Shown here one piece after another: positions 44,113 to 55,935 of a stretch of 64,000 bases of DNA; the stretch's first letter is position 1, and each line of letters starts with the position of its first letter. The position numbers and the translations under genes are program-made. The notes beneath the pieces are model-generated. The model was not told where the DNA came from and did not search any database. It was given only the letters and a program-made list of their open reading frames with translations. Source of the DNA: Chalara sp. BL73 (taxonomy: Eukaryota; Ascomycota; Leotiomycetes; Helotiales); assembly GCA_918026815.1 (NCBI GenBank), contig CAKJVC010000159.1:62001-126000 (forward strand), written 5' to 3'.

Positions 44113-45921
44113 GTTTTCAAGTTGGAGTAGTGGAATAAGGAAAAGCATATTTCAAATGTATTATAGCAAAGGACATGAGATATAAGTGTACTCTAAGTTA
44201 CCTTTCCAGCTCAAGCCATTTGCCCCTTTTTCGTGTAAGTGAGCATGCCAAGACCACTCAACCTCAGCACACCACAAGTCTCGAAGGACTTAAATTCTGT
44301 CATGGGTCGGATATAGAGGCAGGCAAACATCAAGGATTCATACAGCGGAACAATATTAAGTTTCTCAAGAAGCCGTTGATTGCATTCTTGATCCAATGGG
44401 GAAAGGATGATGGTTAGGGGAGCAGGCAACTTCTATCTTGACGCCTCATACTTGGAAAGGAACAAAGAGGAGATTAATACCATGTATCCGGTCGAATATC
44501 CAGTGTAGAGTAGCACATTCTGGAGCATGTATGTTCAAGAATTGTGCATCAGGTTTCAATGCAAGGGGCCTTGTCGAGGCCAGAAACTCAATAATTGTAT
44601 CCTAATTTGTATATATTCAACGTTTCATCAGGGCTTCGAAGTCTAATTCATTGGAAGGGTCTGGGCCATTAATGTCCGCTAACTTGCATCGGAAAATCCA
44701 GCATTGTGTGATATTTTTACCCAGGTAGATTACATCAGCCCATTATTTGCTGACAACCGATCTTCGTACCATTCCATCCTCATTGCACCCTAGTGTTTCG
44801 AATCATAATTTCTCCGCTTACACATGCCTTGGCACATGCGACATCAAGTCCAAGTGATCCTTTAGGATGAAGACTGGGGAAGCTCGCGATCTAGGTGCCT
44901 GGTACTCGGGATATCCTTCAATGCAAAGCATATCTTGAAACACATGCTCAATGCGCTTCGACCTGCGATATGGTCTCTCGAATGCTAGACTTTTCAGTCT
45001 CTTCTATTGATCTTCCTCGGCTGGTTCGTGATTGGAAGCAATTCCTGCACTCAGCCGGAGAGGCTGATCTGCCAAGCACCATCTGGCTTAGTTCCATCTT
45101 TAGCATGAACCACATCGTGCAATTTCTAAACCAACGTTGATAGGCGTTCTCGGCCAGCCCGCGACACGGCACACTTTTCACTAGAAGCGTCAGTAGAAGC
45201 TTTATTAAACCTATTTTACTGACTGGTGGCGTCTTCCACTGGCGTAAGTGCTGTCAAAGCGTAAAACATGAGCTTTTATCACCTTTTCTCCTTGCAAAGA
45301 TACGGAGTCGCAATACAAGATGCCTTGAAGGGTTTCCTCTGAGTCTTTCTGCTCTTGACGATCATCTTCGAATGCCTGCCTTGCTATCTGGAGTCTCGCT
45401 TCTTGTCTCCTTTTCCAGCTAAGATCTTACTCGTTACCTGCCACTGAACCGCAGATGTTACAGGGTACACGGGCCATGCCACAGGGCCATAGCGCGATGG
45501 TCAGCGTGAATTCCCTGTAGATCCAGATCCATTTTTATAATAAAGCGTCGGACGTGATTCTGTTCTGGGGGCTTCTAGGACGATTCCAGGCACAATCCCA
45601 CGGCTTGGTCTGCAAGTTCGCGTCTTTAACCCCTCTTTTCAGGAACAGAACCCCTGAAACAGAAAACCTTAGCCAGCCTCTAGAGGCCGCTACGGAAAGC
45701 TTAGCGACCTCTCTTCCCTGCTTCCCATGCGTTCTCATTTGTAAGGCCCTTGTATTCAGCCGTCTCATCTTGACTACTCGACCACCTCAGCATGACAGAA
45801 TGATTCGGGTATGACTCGGACAAGCATCGGCGCAGAATATTAGGTTTGTGTATAAGACGAACACTTTCCTTGAAAGTTTCTTTTTCCCGTTCGCGCCGCT
45901 CCCGTGTTCCTTCTAGCCATC
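44113..45921. other. Intergenic, 1.8 kb
   Basis: No gene found. Open frames at 44895-45140 and 45554-45814 are short and have no recognisable domains. No P450, terpene synthase or other tailoring gene is visible here. Confidence 0.45.
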
Positions 45922-47130
45922 ATGGTTCTCGACGACAAGAGTGGGACATTGATAGGATTGCCAACGGTCTTATCCAAAGGATTGATTGCAGTGTCAGTTT
46001 TTGGATTGTTGTCATTCGTTTGCACATCTCTATTGTTCATATTCTTGACCTACAAAATTATAAGATGGCGCCTCAAAGAAGAATCGAAAGGGCCGATCAA
46101 CCAGTTTTTATTCCTAATCTATAATCTTCTCTTTGCGGATATTCAACAAGGACTAGCTTTCATGCTGAATATTGCTCATCTCCAGCAGGATAGTATCAAC
46201 GTGGAGAGCTCGACATGCTGGGCCCAAGGATGGTTTGTCTCTACAGGAGATTTAGCGAGCAGTCTCTTCATCTTTGCAATCGCTCTTCACACGTTCATGG
46301 CTGTCGTGAAAGACTACCGTCCTCCCAGCTCCGTCTTTTATACATTCATCACTAGCCTTTGGGTATTCAACTATGTCCTCGGGATCATTGGGCCCGTTAT
46401 GCATGGGAAAGAGTTCTTCGTACGAGCCAGTTCCTGGGTATGTAAACCATTACGACTCCTCCGTATAGATACTAATACATACGAACAGTGCTGGGTAAAC
46501 CACGTTTATCCCAAAGAACGTCTTTGGCTACACTACTTCTGGATCTTCGCGTTCATGTTTGGAACAGTAATCATATATAGTGTAATCTTTCTGTTCCTTC
46601 AACGCCGTTCAACACACGAGAACCTCGCAAACGGTGCCACCCACGGAGCCACGCCGCTCATGCTCATCTATCCACTCATCTACGTCGTTTGCACCTCACC
46701 ACTCGCTATAGGTCGTATCTCCTCGCTCGCTGGTAACACCCCGTCGTTGGCCTACTTCTGCGTGGCAGGCTCCATGATTGCCTGCAATGGCTGGATGGAC
46801 GTGTTGCTCTATGCAAGCACGCGCCGCGACATCGTCTTCAGCGAACATGCGCCGGGAGAAGAGACTGGATTGGAGACTTTCGCTTTCCTCGGTAAAGGAC
46901 ATAAGATGGGGAATACGACCATCATTCAAGCGAACCATCAGCGCGCGAGTTCGAGGCTGGCAAGGGGAGACAGTGCAGAGAATTTGTATGGGCTGGATCA
47001 GATTGGTATCAAAGAGAACGTCACAGTGACAACGGAACCGGCGATTATTGATCGAAGGAGGACGGGTGATAAGATCAGTAGCAGCCAGGGAAGCTGGGAT
47101 GGACGGAGTGGGAAGAGCTTGGATGCATGA
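45922..47130 (+). CDS. G-protein-coupled receptor-like seven-TM protein
   Basis: This is a predicted plasma-membrane receptor similar to fungal cAMP-receptor-like/Git3-type GPCRs. Exon 1 is 45922-46437 and exon 2 is 46489-47130. The 51-base intron (GTATGT, TACTAATAC, AACAG) is a multiple of three and has no stop, so an unspliced frame would also be open. Removing it joins RASSW to CWVNHVYPKERLW, the usual extracellular Cys-Trp motif. The product is 385 residues. Helices are visible around GLIAVSVFGLLSFVCTSLLF, FLFLIYNLLFADIQQGLAF, DLASSLFIFAIALHTFMAV, FITSLWVFNYVLGIIGP, YFWIFAFMFGTVIIYSVIF, LMLIYPLIYVVCTSPLAIG and YFCVAGSMIACNGWMDVLLY. The C-terminal tail is Ser/Thr/Arg-rich and likely a regulatory region. 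ATG 45922 is the first ATG in frame. Confidence 0.85.
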   Translation: MVLDDKSGTLIGLPTVLSKGLIAVSVFGLLSFVCTSLLFIFLTYKIIRWRLKEESKGPINQFLFLIYNLLFADIQQGLAFMLNIAHLQQDSINVESSTCWAQGWFVSTGDLASSLFIFAIALHTFMAVVKDYRPPSSVFYTFITSLWVFNYVLGIIGPVMHGKEFFVRASSWVCKPLRLLRIDTNTYEQCWVNHVYPKERLWLHYFWIFAFMFGTVIIYSVIFLFLQRRSTHENLANGATHGATPLMLIYPLIYVVCTSPLAIGRISSLAGNTPSLAYFCVAGSMIACNGWMDVLLYASTRRDIVFSEHAPGEETGLETFAFLGKGHKMGNTTIIQANHQRASSRLARGDSAENLYGLDQIGIKENVTVTTEPAIIDRRRTGDKISSSQGSWDGRSGKSLDA

Positions 47131-49945
47131 GCCCGGATGCATAAAGGAGTTTTTTGGGAATTTGTTTTGTCTATATCATTTTGATGGGTCGGTGGTATTT
47201 TCTAAAGTTTAGATGGCGTCCTGATACCCTGGATGAATGGATGATAACGTCCTCGGCCTTTTTTTGTTAGTCCGGAAGTGAATGCAGTGTTAGGCGCGAT
47301 GGTGATATCCACCAGGGTATGAAGGTATGGAGTCTACTCCGGTTTCTTGCTTTCGTCGTCCTTGTTTCTAACTGTCTTTGCAACATCTTTGCTTACCATT
47401 CCACAGCTTCATAACATTATGCGGGGTCAGGATCGAGATAATCCGGAGAAGAATATCAGAAGCTCTTGCTACCGACAGGTCTCACCACAAGAGCGTTACA
47501 GCATCCGTTGGCCAAGCTGGAGGATGACCCAGTATTTTGGCGGAGCCATAAGTAAATTGTAGTGGCAACGGGATATTGGAGAGAATGAGTACGCCACTAT
47601 GGGCTTCAAAAGCAAGGGTAATAAATAACCCAGATCCACGAGACCTCGAGTATATAGAGAATACGTAACTCCAAATCAATCATTAAACACTAGACACTAA
47701 GTGACAACTACCCAGCTATTGCGCCAGTCAAGCACCAGTACCTTGGACATATAAAGCATATATCGTAGCTTAGCATTACGTTCGAGACTTGCAAGAGCGT
47801 AATCGAGTCCCAGATAGCATATTCCCGACCACGAAGGTAGCTGCAGATAAGCTTAAAGCCTCTGCCTGCAAAACGGTTCAAATTGTTATGAAAGGGATTG
47901 GAATGGTATTGAAAGTCAAAGGAGCGGAGAGATAGTAGGTGCCACAGCCAGTAGGAGACTAGAGCCAGTGGGAGCTTGAAGGTAGTATGAGTTGTATCAC
48001 AAGACGGAGTGGGAGGGTTGAAAGATAGGTTTCCACAACTAGCCTGGGACATCATATGCTAACATCTTGTTGGACTAGCTTCTTTATAAGCGAATAGAAG
48101 CCTTGCTTTAGGAAGGCTCCTTCTTAAGGTCTTTCTAGATCAATACAATCTGGCTCAATATTCTATACATTCTCCAAGCTTTTCGCACCTTACTTTATCG
48201 TAACCTGATACGCGTAACAAAAGCTCATTTTAGACATTGCCTGCTAAAATACCTGCCCCGCAATTTTTTGGACCCGGTGAATCTTATCGCAGCTACAACC
48301 TACTTTCTTTTTTTAGCACAAAGCAAGTATAAAACATATTTAGTTTATTACTCGGCCAATTATGTGTGCCCCCTCTAACTCTGTTCAATATTTGACTTGC
48401 CAAATTAATCTACAAAGCAGTGGCCTGCATATTCAAGGATTACATATGTATTGCCTTCAAAGCAGTATAATTCATACGCATTCATGAAATTCTTGAGTCG
48501 CATTGACGACCTCGGTTCTCGAATTTCAGCCGCGCTATTACAGGGCTCCAATAGATCTGTTCTTACTTCAAGATAGGGTTAGTAAACATCGCAAGGGCAA
48601 TACTTGTAGATTGGCATAGTCTCTGCGCTCGAGGTCCAAAATCCTTTCCAAGTAGTTCTGGGGCCAGATGTGGTAGCATGGTCCGGGCATGGAGAGCAAT
48701 TGCGGCTATCCTGGGCATCTGCCATCTGGGTTCAGGAATCTCAAGAATTGTTTTCTCAACAGCCGGGTGCGGAGCTATTAGCAGCAAGTTATAGGAGGCT
48801 TGTTTCTATTCGTGAGTGAGTGAGTTGCATAGAGAGTAGAACAAAACATCTATAGTAAGCTAGATTTACCTCTTTATGTCCAATTTAATTGTTTATCAAA
48901 AATTGTGATCGTAGAGGCTGATATCTCCGTTTCATTGCAACTACGCACTAAAGTTTGCAGGTAAATATGGGTTGTCTTGATCGGAACTTCACGAGCACTA
49001 TCAAAGTTGAAGTGTTGAAATTCAGTTCATTGAGATTCTAGTATTTTAATCCCAGGGTGTTTCAATTATGAAACAGAGTTAAAAAGAAGGGTTACTGGCG
49101 GCTTGTGGTCTGCTACTGATCTATATTGGCCGGATAAGTTGTACCTGAGAGAGGACATCTCTTAAAGCAATTCTGTTTCGGCTTTGGCAGCTCCGTCTTC
49201 GAATCCAGGATAGTTCAGTAATTTCTTATCGTATATATTCAATGTATGGTCCTGTAGCTATCTATACCATTCCCCCAATTTACGCAGTGGCATTTGGAAG
49301 AAATCTGTCTCAAGGATACTTCGCTTAGGTTCTGTTTTATTTGAAGAGACATCTCTCGCCAAGCTCCCTTATCAAGACAAAAAGATATTCTCGCTTCTGA
49401 GATCCCTTACTAGGGCGCCTACAACTCAATTAACCGCTGTGTCTCTGTAGTGTACCATGTTTTGGTTATACAGTGGATCCCAATTGCAAGGTTATCATAA
49501 AAGGTATTGACAAACCAGTGAGCTCGATATAGATAAAATTACGTACCTTTAGGCCATTGAATAACCAACATGCAAGGGCGGCTGGGGATAGCATAAGTAC
49601 AGAATGTAACATACACAATACGACCTTCCGGAGATTGCACGTCAACAAGAGTGCCACTTGATAGATGCCTACGGGCCGTTGAAACACCGAAACTTTTGAG
49701 GAATAGTGACATAGACATGACATCCTTCCTATGTAGGCACCCACTCAATTAGCCTTTTATTTTACAGGAGCCAGATCTACTCTTCTCTCATCGAGATTTC
49801 CAAAGTTCATAGCTTATGGTGGATCGTATTCCTTGCTATCAATACCACGAGTTCTGCCACGTCATGCCCGCAACCACTAGCACCATGGGGGTGGTTCTCA
49901 ACAACTAATTTCACGCCTCGGTTGATAGGGCTTCAGCGCATCGAA
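47131..49945. other. Gene-poor region, 2.8 kb
   Basis: AT-rich DNA without a recognisable intact gene. One possible relic at 48563-48787 is listed separately. Confidence 0.5.
48563..48787 (-). pseudogene. Possible gene fragment of unknown family
   Basis: A 74-codon minus-strand stretch with protein-like composition (ILEIPEPRWQMPRIAAIALH, LAPELLGKDFGPRAQRLCQS) ends in a TAA and has no convincing upstream exon. It may be the 3' relic of a gene. I cannot assign a family, and chance cannot be excluded. Confidence 0.25.
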
Positions 49946-52403
49946 GTGGATTATTCATTCGGCCCTGTGGACTCAAGTTGCTGATTTGATTCCACCCTAT
50001 TGTTCGAAGAGTCCATTCTGTTCGTCGGGCTGTCAATCCTATTCTTGATACTAGCCACATTACGGATCTGGCAATTACGAAGAGAACAGAGCAAAGTCCG
50101 ACCCGCCCAATTACAAGTTCTGAAAGTTGTAAGTTCTATAGGAGAGACTGAGTCGCGTGTCTTCTTATTCTTCCCGCTTCCGTTTAGATATATCGTGCTG
50201 ATGATGAATGTAAGATCAATATATTGGCATATAAATCCCTGCAAGTTGCTTTGATTGTGCTATAGACTCATCCTGGAATTTGGGCACTAAGTTCTCTATT
50301 CCAGTAGGGGCCTTTGGTGCCTTGATGCCGCAGTTATGTTGGGACTATCTCTGCTAGAGCAGAGTCTTTCCATACGCCCTTCGACGTTGTTACAAGTCTA
50401 TCTACTTCTTTCTTTTCTTCGACGTAGCAAGAGTTTAGACACTATGGTTCATCGGTGGCAACGATTTCATTACTGGGACATATATCGCGGCTGTTGCGGC
50501 CAAGTTTTGCATAGCCATTTTGGAAAGTGTGGAGAAGAGGGGTTTCTTGAAGACTGAGTATAAGCTCTTGACGATCGAGAGTATGAGTGGAGTTTTAAAT
50601 GTCAGCATATTTTGGTGGCTAAATCGATTGCTTAGATCAGGCAGTCAAAACTTTTTCTGCCTTGGTGACCTCGAGGATATGAAACAAGAATTTCGCTCAA
50701 ATGTTCTACAAACTCGCTCGACCCCTGGTTAAATGGTATGCTTTGGTCTTCCCCTGTTTTGCATGTGTGCTCTCCTGGCGTAGCTACTAAGACTATAAAG
50801 CCTTGCCCCGAAGCACATCACGCCTTCCTCTTTGCCGTACTCAAGACGTTCTGGTGGCAAATCCTTGTTGGCGTCTTCCCTCGGCTATGTATGACAGCTT
50901 CTAATTTTGCCCAGCCCTTTTTAATGAATGCTCTTCTCGATTCGCTCAGTCGGGAGAACCCAAGAGTGAAGATACTCTATGGGTACGGGTTAATCGGAGC
51001 ATGTGCGTTGATGTTCCTGGGAATCGTTGTAAGCCAACCAGCCACCTTAAGGCGGATAATAAGTATTAACCATGCGGTTTTCAGATCTCCATCGGCAGAC
51101 ATTCGTACAAGATGTCTCAAGCAACAGTTCCAATCTGGAGGAGCCTCACCGCAATCATATATTCTAAGGTAATGTGTTTGGATCTTGAAGCAGTTAGCGA
51201 TACAGCTGCATCAACTTTGATAAATGTTGATGTCGAAAGGATTTGTATGGTTTTCCAAGAGCTGCATCAAGTGTAGGCCAATCCAGTTGAGTTTAAGACT
51301 AGCCCTGTGGCTTCTTGAGCGACAACTAGGCGTTCCTTGCGTGATGCCCATGATTCTTGCCTTACGTATTTCGAGCTGCATACCCAATCATTATGGAAAC
51401 TACTAACAAATAACATAGCTTGTACATCCGGATCGATGCTGTCATCTGGTATTATCGGCAAAGGCCAAGGCACTTGGCTTGGAGCTGCTCATAAACGGCT
51501 CCGTGCCACTGAGTCTTTCCTCAGTTCCATCAAATCAGCGAAAATGATAAGTCTTACAACAAGAGCTTCAAAGTTTCTTCAAGAGTCACAAGTACATGAG
51601 GTCAAGGCTTCGCTGGGCTTTCAAAACTTGATTATTGGAAGTCTAGTGCTCTGTGAGTCCTCCATTCATGGAACTTTGTACAGATGCTAATATCATGAGT
51701 AGCAGAGGCTGCCAATGCCCTAGCGCCAGTGTTGATGTTATCTCTTTTCACCATTATCGCAAAAGTCAAGAATGAGCAAGGCCTGCCCGTTTCTCAGGCC
51801 TTTACTTCACTAACTGTATTGTCTCTCCTTGGCACACCACTTGTTATGTTTATTCAGATAGTACCTTTGATAAGTCGATCCGCCTTATGCCTGACCCAAA
51901 TTACGAGCACACAGATGACGCCATTATCCAAGCTTTGAGAAAGGTTCAAGTTTGGAGCCTTCTACAACAGAAAGAAGGGTTGGATATCACGGGATCTCAA
52001 CTCTCAATCTCGCATGGTGAACGTCAATTATTTGCGTTGGCTAGAGCGATTCTTTGTAATGATCGCAGTGCACTTCTTGATGAAGCATGTAGCAGGTTAG
52101 TCTCTTTAAATTATTTAAATTTTGTCTTTCGCCTTTATTTTGAAACGTCTACTAAGATTTAAGGTTGAGATATAGTATTGATATAGTATTGATATAGCCA
52201 CAAACGATCTCATGCAGCAGCTTATTCGAAATGGGTTCAGCGGCCGAACTATTCTGGCTGTTGAACATAACCTCTCAATTGTTCTCGATTTTGATAGAAT
52301 TATGGTTCTTGACAATTGGGAGATCATTGAGTTTGATAGACCAGAGGCGTTGCTTGGACGAGACTCGTCTTTCAAGGCACTTTATGAGTCTTTCGGAAAG
52401 TAG
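49946..52403 (+). pseudogene. ABCC (MRP-type) multidrug transporter relic
   Basis: This is the decayed remains of a fungal ABCC exporter. The beginning reads DYSFGPVDSSC, TGA, FDSTLLFEESILFVGLS: the start codon appears as GTG (49946) and a probable CGA has become TGA. TMD0 pieces follow in shifting frames (RPSTLLQVYLLLSFL, then AAKFCIAILESVEKRGFLK). TMD1 pieces come next: TFWWQILVGVFPRLCMTASN, KRLRATESFLSSIKSAKMIS and LAPVLMLSLFTIIAKV. At about 51870 the TMD1 sequence jumps straight into the end of NBD2 (DDAIIQALRKVQVW, signature SISHGERQLFALARAI, Walker B ALLDEACS, then VEHNLSIVLDFDRIMVLDN). NBD1, TMD2 and the NBD2 Walker A are therefore missing. A GATATAGTATT unit is tandemly expanded near 52172-52198. 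A working transporter would be about 1450 residues; this cannot be functional. Confidence 0.88.
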
Positions 52404-52885
52404 ATTCGCTGCATATTCAAGACGTACAACCAAATGGTGATACGCATTAGATAAGAGTGGAATGAAATTTAAAATTCTACAAAAACAAGGCTAAAAGGCT
52501 CTCAACAGGTTGGATCATATAACATCTCACGTGTTGTACCATTGACATGCTTTACTCCTATTTTTGTTGCGGTGAACCACACCTCGTTCTGTAGGGAGAT
52601 AATACTTTGACGATATTTCCCCTAAATAAATTGAAGAATGCGTTGTAAGTTTCGGCTATATGATATTATCCATTAGTAAAAATAATTGGTTGTTCGCTTC
52701 GATGTACCGGGTAACACCACTGTGTGTTAAACAATACCTTTTTACCCGTCAAAACAATCCGACTTCGCATTGATCAACCCCAACGGCTATCTCAAAGAGT
52801 AACCTCGCCATTGTTACACGTTCCAACTGCCATCTTCTTTTCTTCTCCTTCTGTTCCACCGTTACCCTCCTTTGTCCCCGCCAAC
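52404..52885. other. Intergenic upstream of the glycosyltransferase gene
   Basis: This is the promoter region of the following gene; nothing else was seen. Confidence 0.45.
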
Positions 52886-54430
52886 ATGACAAACCCCCAC
52901 CTCCTAATCTGCTCAACGCCTGTCTACGGCCACGTGATGCCCCTCCGTGCCATCGCCCGGTCTTTGATCCAGAGGTCGTACCCCGTCACCTTCCTCACAG
53001 GGACTGATTACCGCTCAGCAATAGAGTCTATCGGCGCTACATTCATTCCCTTGGAAGGAGAGGCGGATTTGACACAGGAGAGGGTTGATAGCGGGTATAA
53101 GGGTGTCGATAAAGGGGACCCAGCGGGATTGCAGCCGAGTAGAGCGGAAGAGCAACAGGATTACTTTGTTAGTGTTATTGAGGAGTGAGTTTTTAAATTT
53201 TCAGTATTTAGGAGATGGGTTTTGGTGAAGCGGGGAAGAAATGAGTGGCGATTGGAATGGGTGGCGTGCTGATGGGTGTTAGTCAGTTTCATGGTGTGCA
53301 GAAGGCGCTGAGGAATATTCGGAGGAAGTCTGGTAGGGAGACGCAGGTTGTGGTGCTTGTTGAGGGATGGTTTAAGGGCGTGTTGCCGAAGATTCTAGGG
53401 GCCGGAGACGTGGAGGATGGGCTGCGTGTTGAAGGGTATGTTGGGGTTGGCATTATTCCTGTTGCGGTGTCTAGTGTTGATACTGCACCATTCGGGCCAG
53501 GGTCACTACCTGACGGCTCAGAGGAGGGGAGGAAGAAAAACAGGGAACGGCATATTGAAGATCAAGAGATGGCTTTCGCCAAGTCCCAGAAAGGGTGAGT
53601 ATCTTAAGGTGAAAGTGGTGAGATATCTGACACACGGTAGGTTTAGAAATGTTTTGAAGAATCTTGGAGCGCGAGACACGGATCTATTCATCAGAGATGC
53701 AAATTATCACCTACTGAACCAATTCGTGCAAATGTGTACACCATCATTCGAGTACCCTCGATCCGATGCTCCAACAACACTGATTTTCGCAGGAGGCTTA
53801 CCTGTGGGCCTCCGAGATCCCTCACCTAAATTTCCAGATTGGTGGGGTGATATTACCGGTAAAGGAGAAAGGAAGGTCATTTTCGTAGCTCAGGGAACAG
53901 TGTCAATGAACCCCAACGATCTAATCATCCCCACAATGCAGGCGCTGAAAGATAGGGAAGACATTGTTGTTGTGGCAGCTTTGGGGAAGAATGGAGTCGA
54001 ATTACCGGCGGGCACTTTCGTGCCAGGTAATGCGAGAGTTGCAGACTTTCTTCCTTATGATGAGATTCTGGAGTACGCGGATTGCTTTGTGTCGAATGGA
54101 GGATATGGTGCTATTCAGCATGGTCTGGGGCATGGCGTGCCGCAACTTGTGGCTGGCAAGAATGCAGATAAGGCAGAAAATTGTGCAAGAGTTAGGTAGG
54201 TACCCTCTGTGCCTTGTCTATCTTTTGACTGATAAATTTCTTGCAGTTGGAGTGGTGTGGGAATAGACCTGGGAACGGATAAACCGTCGGTTAGAATGAT
54301 AGAAGCTGGCGTTACCAACATTTTAGAGGACGGTCACTTTAGACGAAGAGCAAAAGAGATTAAAGCCGAGATGTTAAATTATGATCCTATCAATGTAATT
54401 ATAGAGAGCATAGATGCCATTCAAAAATAG
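52886..54430 (+). CDS. Family 1 glycosyltransferase (UGT/MGT-like)
   Basis: It is predicted to transfer sugar from a UDP-sugar to a small lipophilic acceptor such as a polyketide, terpenoid or xenobiotic. Exons: 52886-53184, 53283-53594, 53641-54195, 54247-54430, giving 449 residues with all frames joining cleanly. The N-terminal lobe begins HLLICSTPVYGHVMPLRAIA, where the GH of YGH holds the usual catalytic His position, and continues GYPVTFLTG-like (SYPVTFLTGTDY). The C-terminal lobe has KVIFVAQGTVSMNPNDLIIP, then VADFLPYDEILEYADCFVSN and GGYGAIQHGLGHGVPQLVAG, which is the donor-binding block of bacterial/fungal MGT-like enzymes, with DKAENCARV next. Intron 1 (98 bases) is the longest. It lies 0.5 kb downstream of the ABCC relic; the pair may once have worked together in detoxification or export. 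Confidence 0.88.
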
Positions 54431-54835
54431 ATTAATAGAACTCCGAATTTAGAAAACCATGTTGGCACAGAGAAGTTAAAATTTGTCCCAAATATGAGCA
54501 CTCATACCGGCTAGCCTAATGCCAAGAAGAAGGATGAATCTCCGGAGTATTAAACACAGAAAGAGTATATAAAGCTGACTTCGCTGAAGATTATCATGAC
54601 CCAGGGAAAATTCGATCTCCCAATCTCAAAGGTATTTCGGACCAAAATCTCTGTAGGATGATCAGATGTAGTAGGTTAAGCGAAGAAAGAGACACAGATA
54701 CTTACTGCGCGTTAGGCATTAGCTGGGTAAGTTCAAAAAAAGTTAATATTATTGGGGTGAATATAGCTTTTAAGTATTGTGCTACGGATATATAATTTGA
54801 TTAAAGTTCGCGAAATACCACAATCAATATTGAGA
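54431..54835. other. Intergenic
   Basis: 3' flank of the glycosyltransferase gene and 5' flank of the tRNA. Nothing further seen. Confidence 0.45.
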
Positions 54836-54925
54836 GGCCTCGTAGCGTAATGGTTAACGCGCTAGATTTCGGCACATCACCGTGAAATGCTCTAGAGATT
54901 GGGAGTTCGAATCTTCCCGGGGTCG
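54836..54925 (+). tRNA. tRNA-Arg (anticodon UCG) with a 17-base intron
   Basis: The acceptor stem pairs GGCCTCG (54836-54842) with CGGGGTC (54918-54924), including G-T pairs, followed by discriminator G. The D-arm has GCG/CGC around TAATGGTTAA. The anticodon stem pairs CTAGA (54862-54866) with TCTAG (54891-54895). The loop reads T-T-TCG-G-C once the 17-base intron at 54873-54889 is removed, which places it one base after the anticodon as expected for nuclear tRNA introns. The T-arm has GGGAG/CTTCC around TTCGAAT. A T-run follows downstream. UCG decodes CGA arginine codons. The cloverleaf was folded by hand. Confidence 0.92.
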
Positions 54926-54927
54926 AG

Positions 54928-54945
54928 TTTTGTTTTTTGTTTTAA
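54928..54945 (+). terminator. RNA polymerase III terminator of the tRNA gene
   Basis: T-runs of four and six bases begin three bases after the tRNA end, as expected for Pol III termination. Confidence 0.8.
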
Positions 54946-55935
54946 ACTGTGTGTACCTCATTGGTGTATGACCGATCCCATGATCAATTGTATCATATGG
55001 GGATGAACCCCTTTTTGACCCCGACATTTGTTCCGCTGTGTATCACGTGGTTTATGATACCACCCCCGTTTTTTATAGTAGTGTTTACAAGTATGCATTT
55101 ATTGCTTTTCACAAATGATGCGAAAGACTTTATTATTGTTGTTGCATATATATATGTATGTATTATTTATTATTTTTCACTAAAATTCTATCTACTATTG
55201 TGATTTTGAAAACTTGCAGGAATTATTTGTCATTGGGTTAGCCCGTCCTTTAGATAGATTGGTACCTGTGTTGTGTTCTAGGTAGATTGATTGATTCTGT
55301 TGCTTGTTCCTCCTTGCACTTTTGTAAGTAACGTCTATCTTATGCCCGGTCGCCTCGTTCAGTCCTTTACCTTCCCTTGGCCTTTTCTCATTTTGCATTG
55401 TCCCCATCTCTTCCTGTCATTTGTATCCAGACCTTGGACACCCAAGATACCAGAGTTTCCAACGCGTCGGCCCTGAACCCATTTCCCCCTTGTGCTGCCA
55501 TCTGCATATTAATACATTTCAGAGTTGCATCTATATTTTATTAAGCAGCAACGTTTACCTGATATTATTTCAATAACCTAATCAGCAAGTGCTTCTCATA
55601 GAGGGTTAATTTATTATTGGCGGAATAATTCAGCCTGCAAACGGCCCATCAAATCGGCACATCCTTGCAGCGGATAAAATATCCCACTCTACACCAGGGG
55701 ACATCCAACATCACCAAGAAGAAACCCCTTCACAACCCCGCCGCAATGGTGGGGTTGCTTGGGGAAAAAAACAGACAGCCAGTCTATAGAGCAGGCAAGT
55801 GCCTGTCTTTGTTCCTCGCTCTACTTTCTTTCTAGCTCGTGAGATTTATTCTCTTTTCTACGCCTCCTCTCTGTTGCTCCCATCCATTTTCTCCAGTTCA
55901 AGTAAATACCAAGTAACAATCCGCCCACTGCAAAT
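54946..55935. other. Intergenic, about 1 kb
   Basis: Promoter side of the alcohol dehydrogenase gene, with AT-rich and T-rich sequence. No gene supported. Confidence 0.5.
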
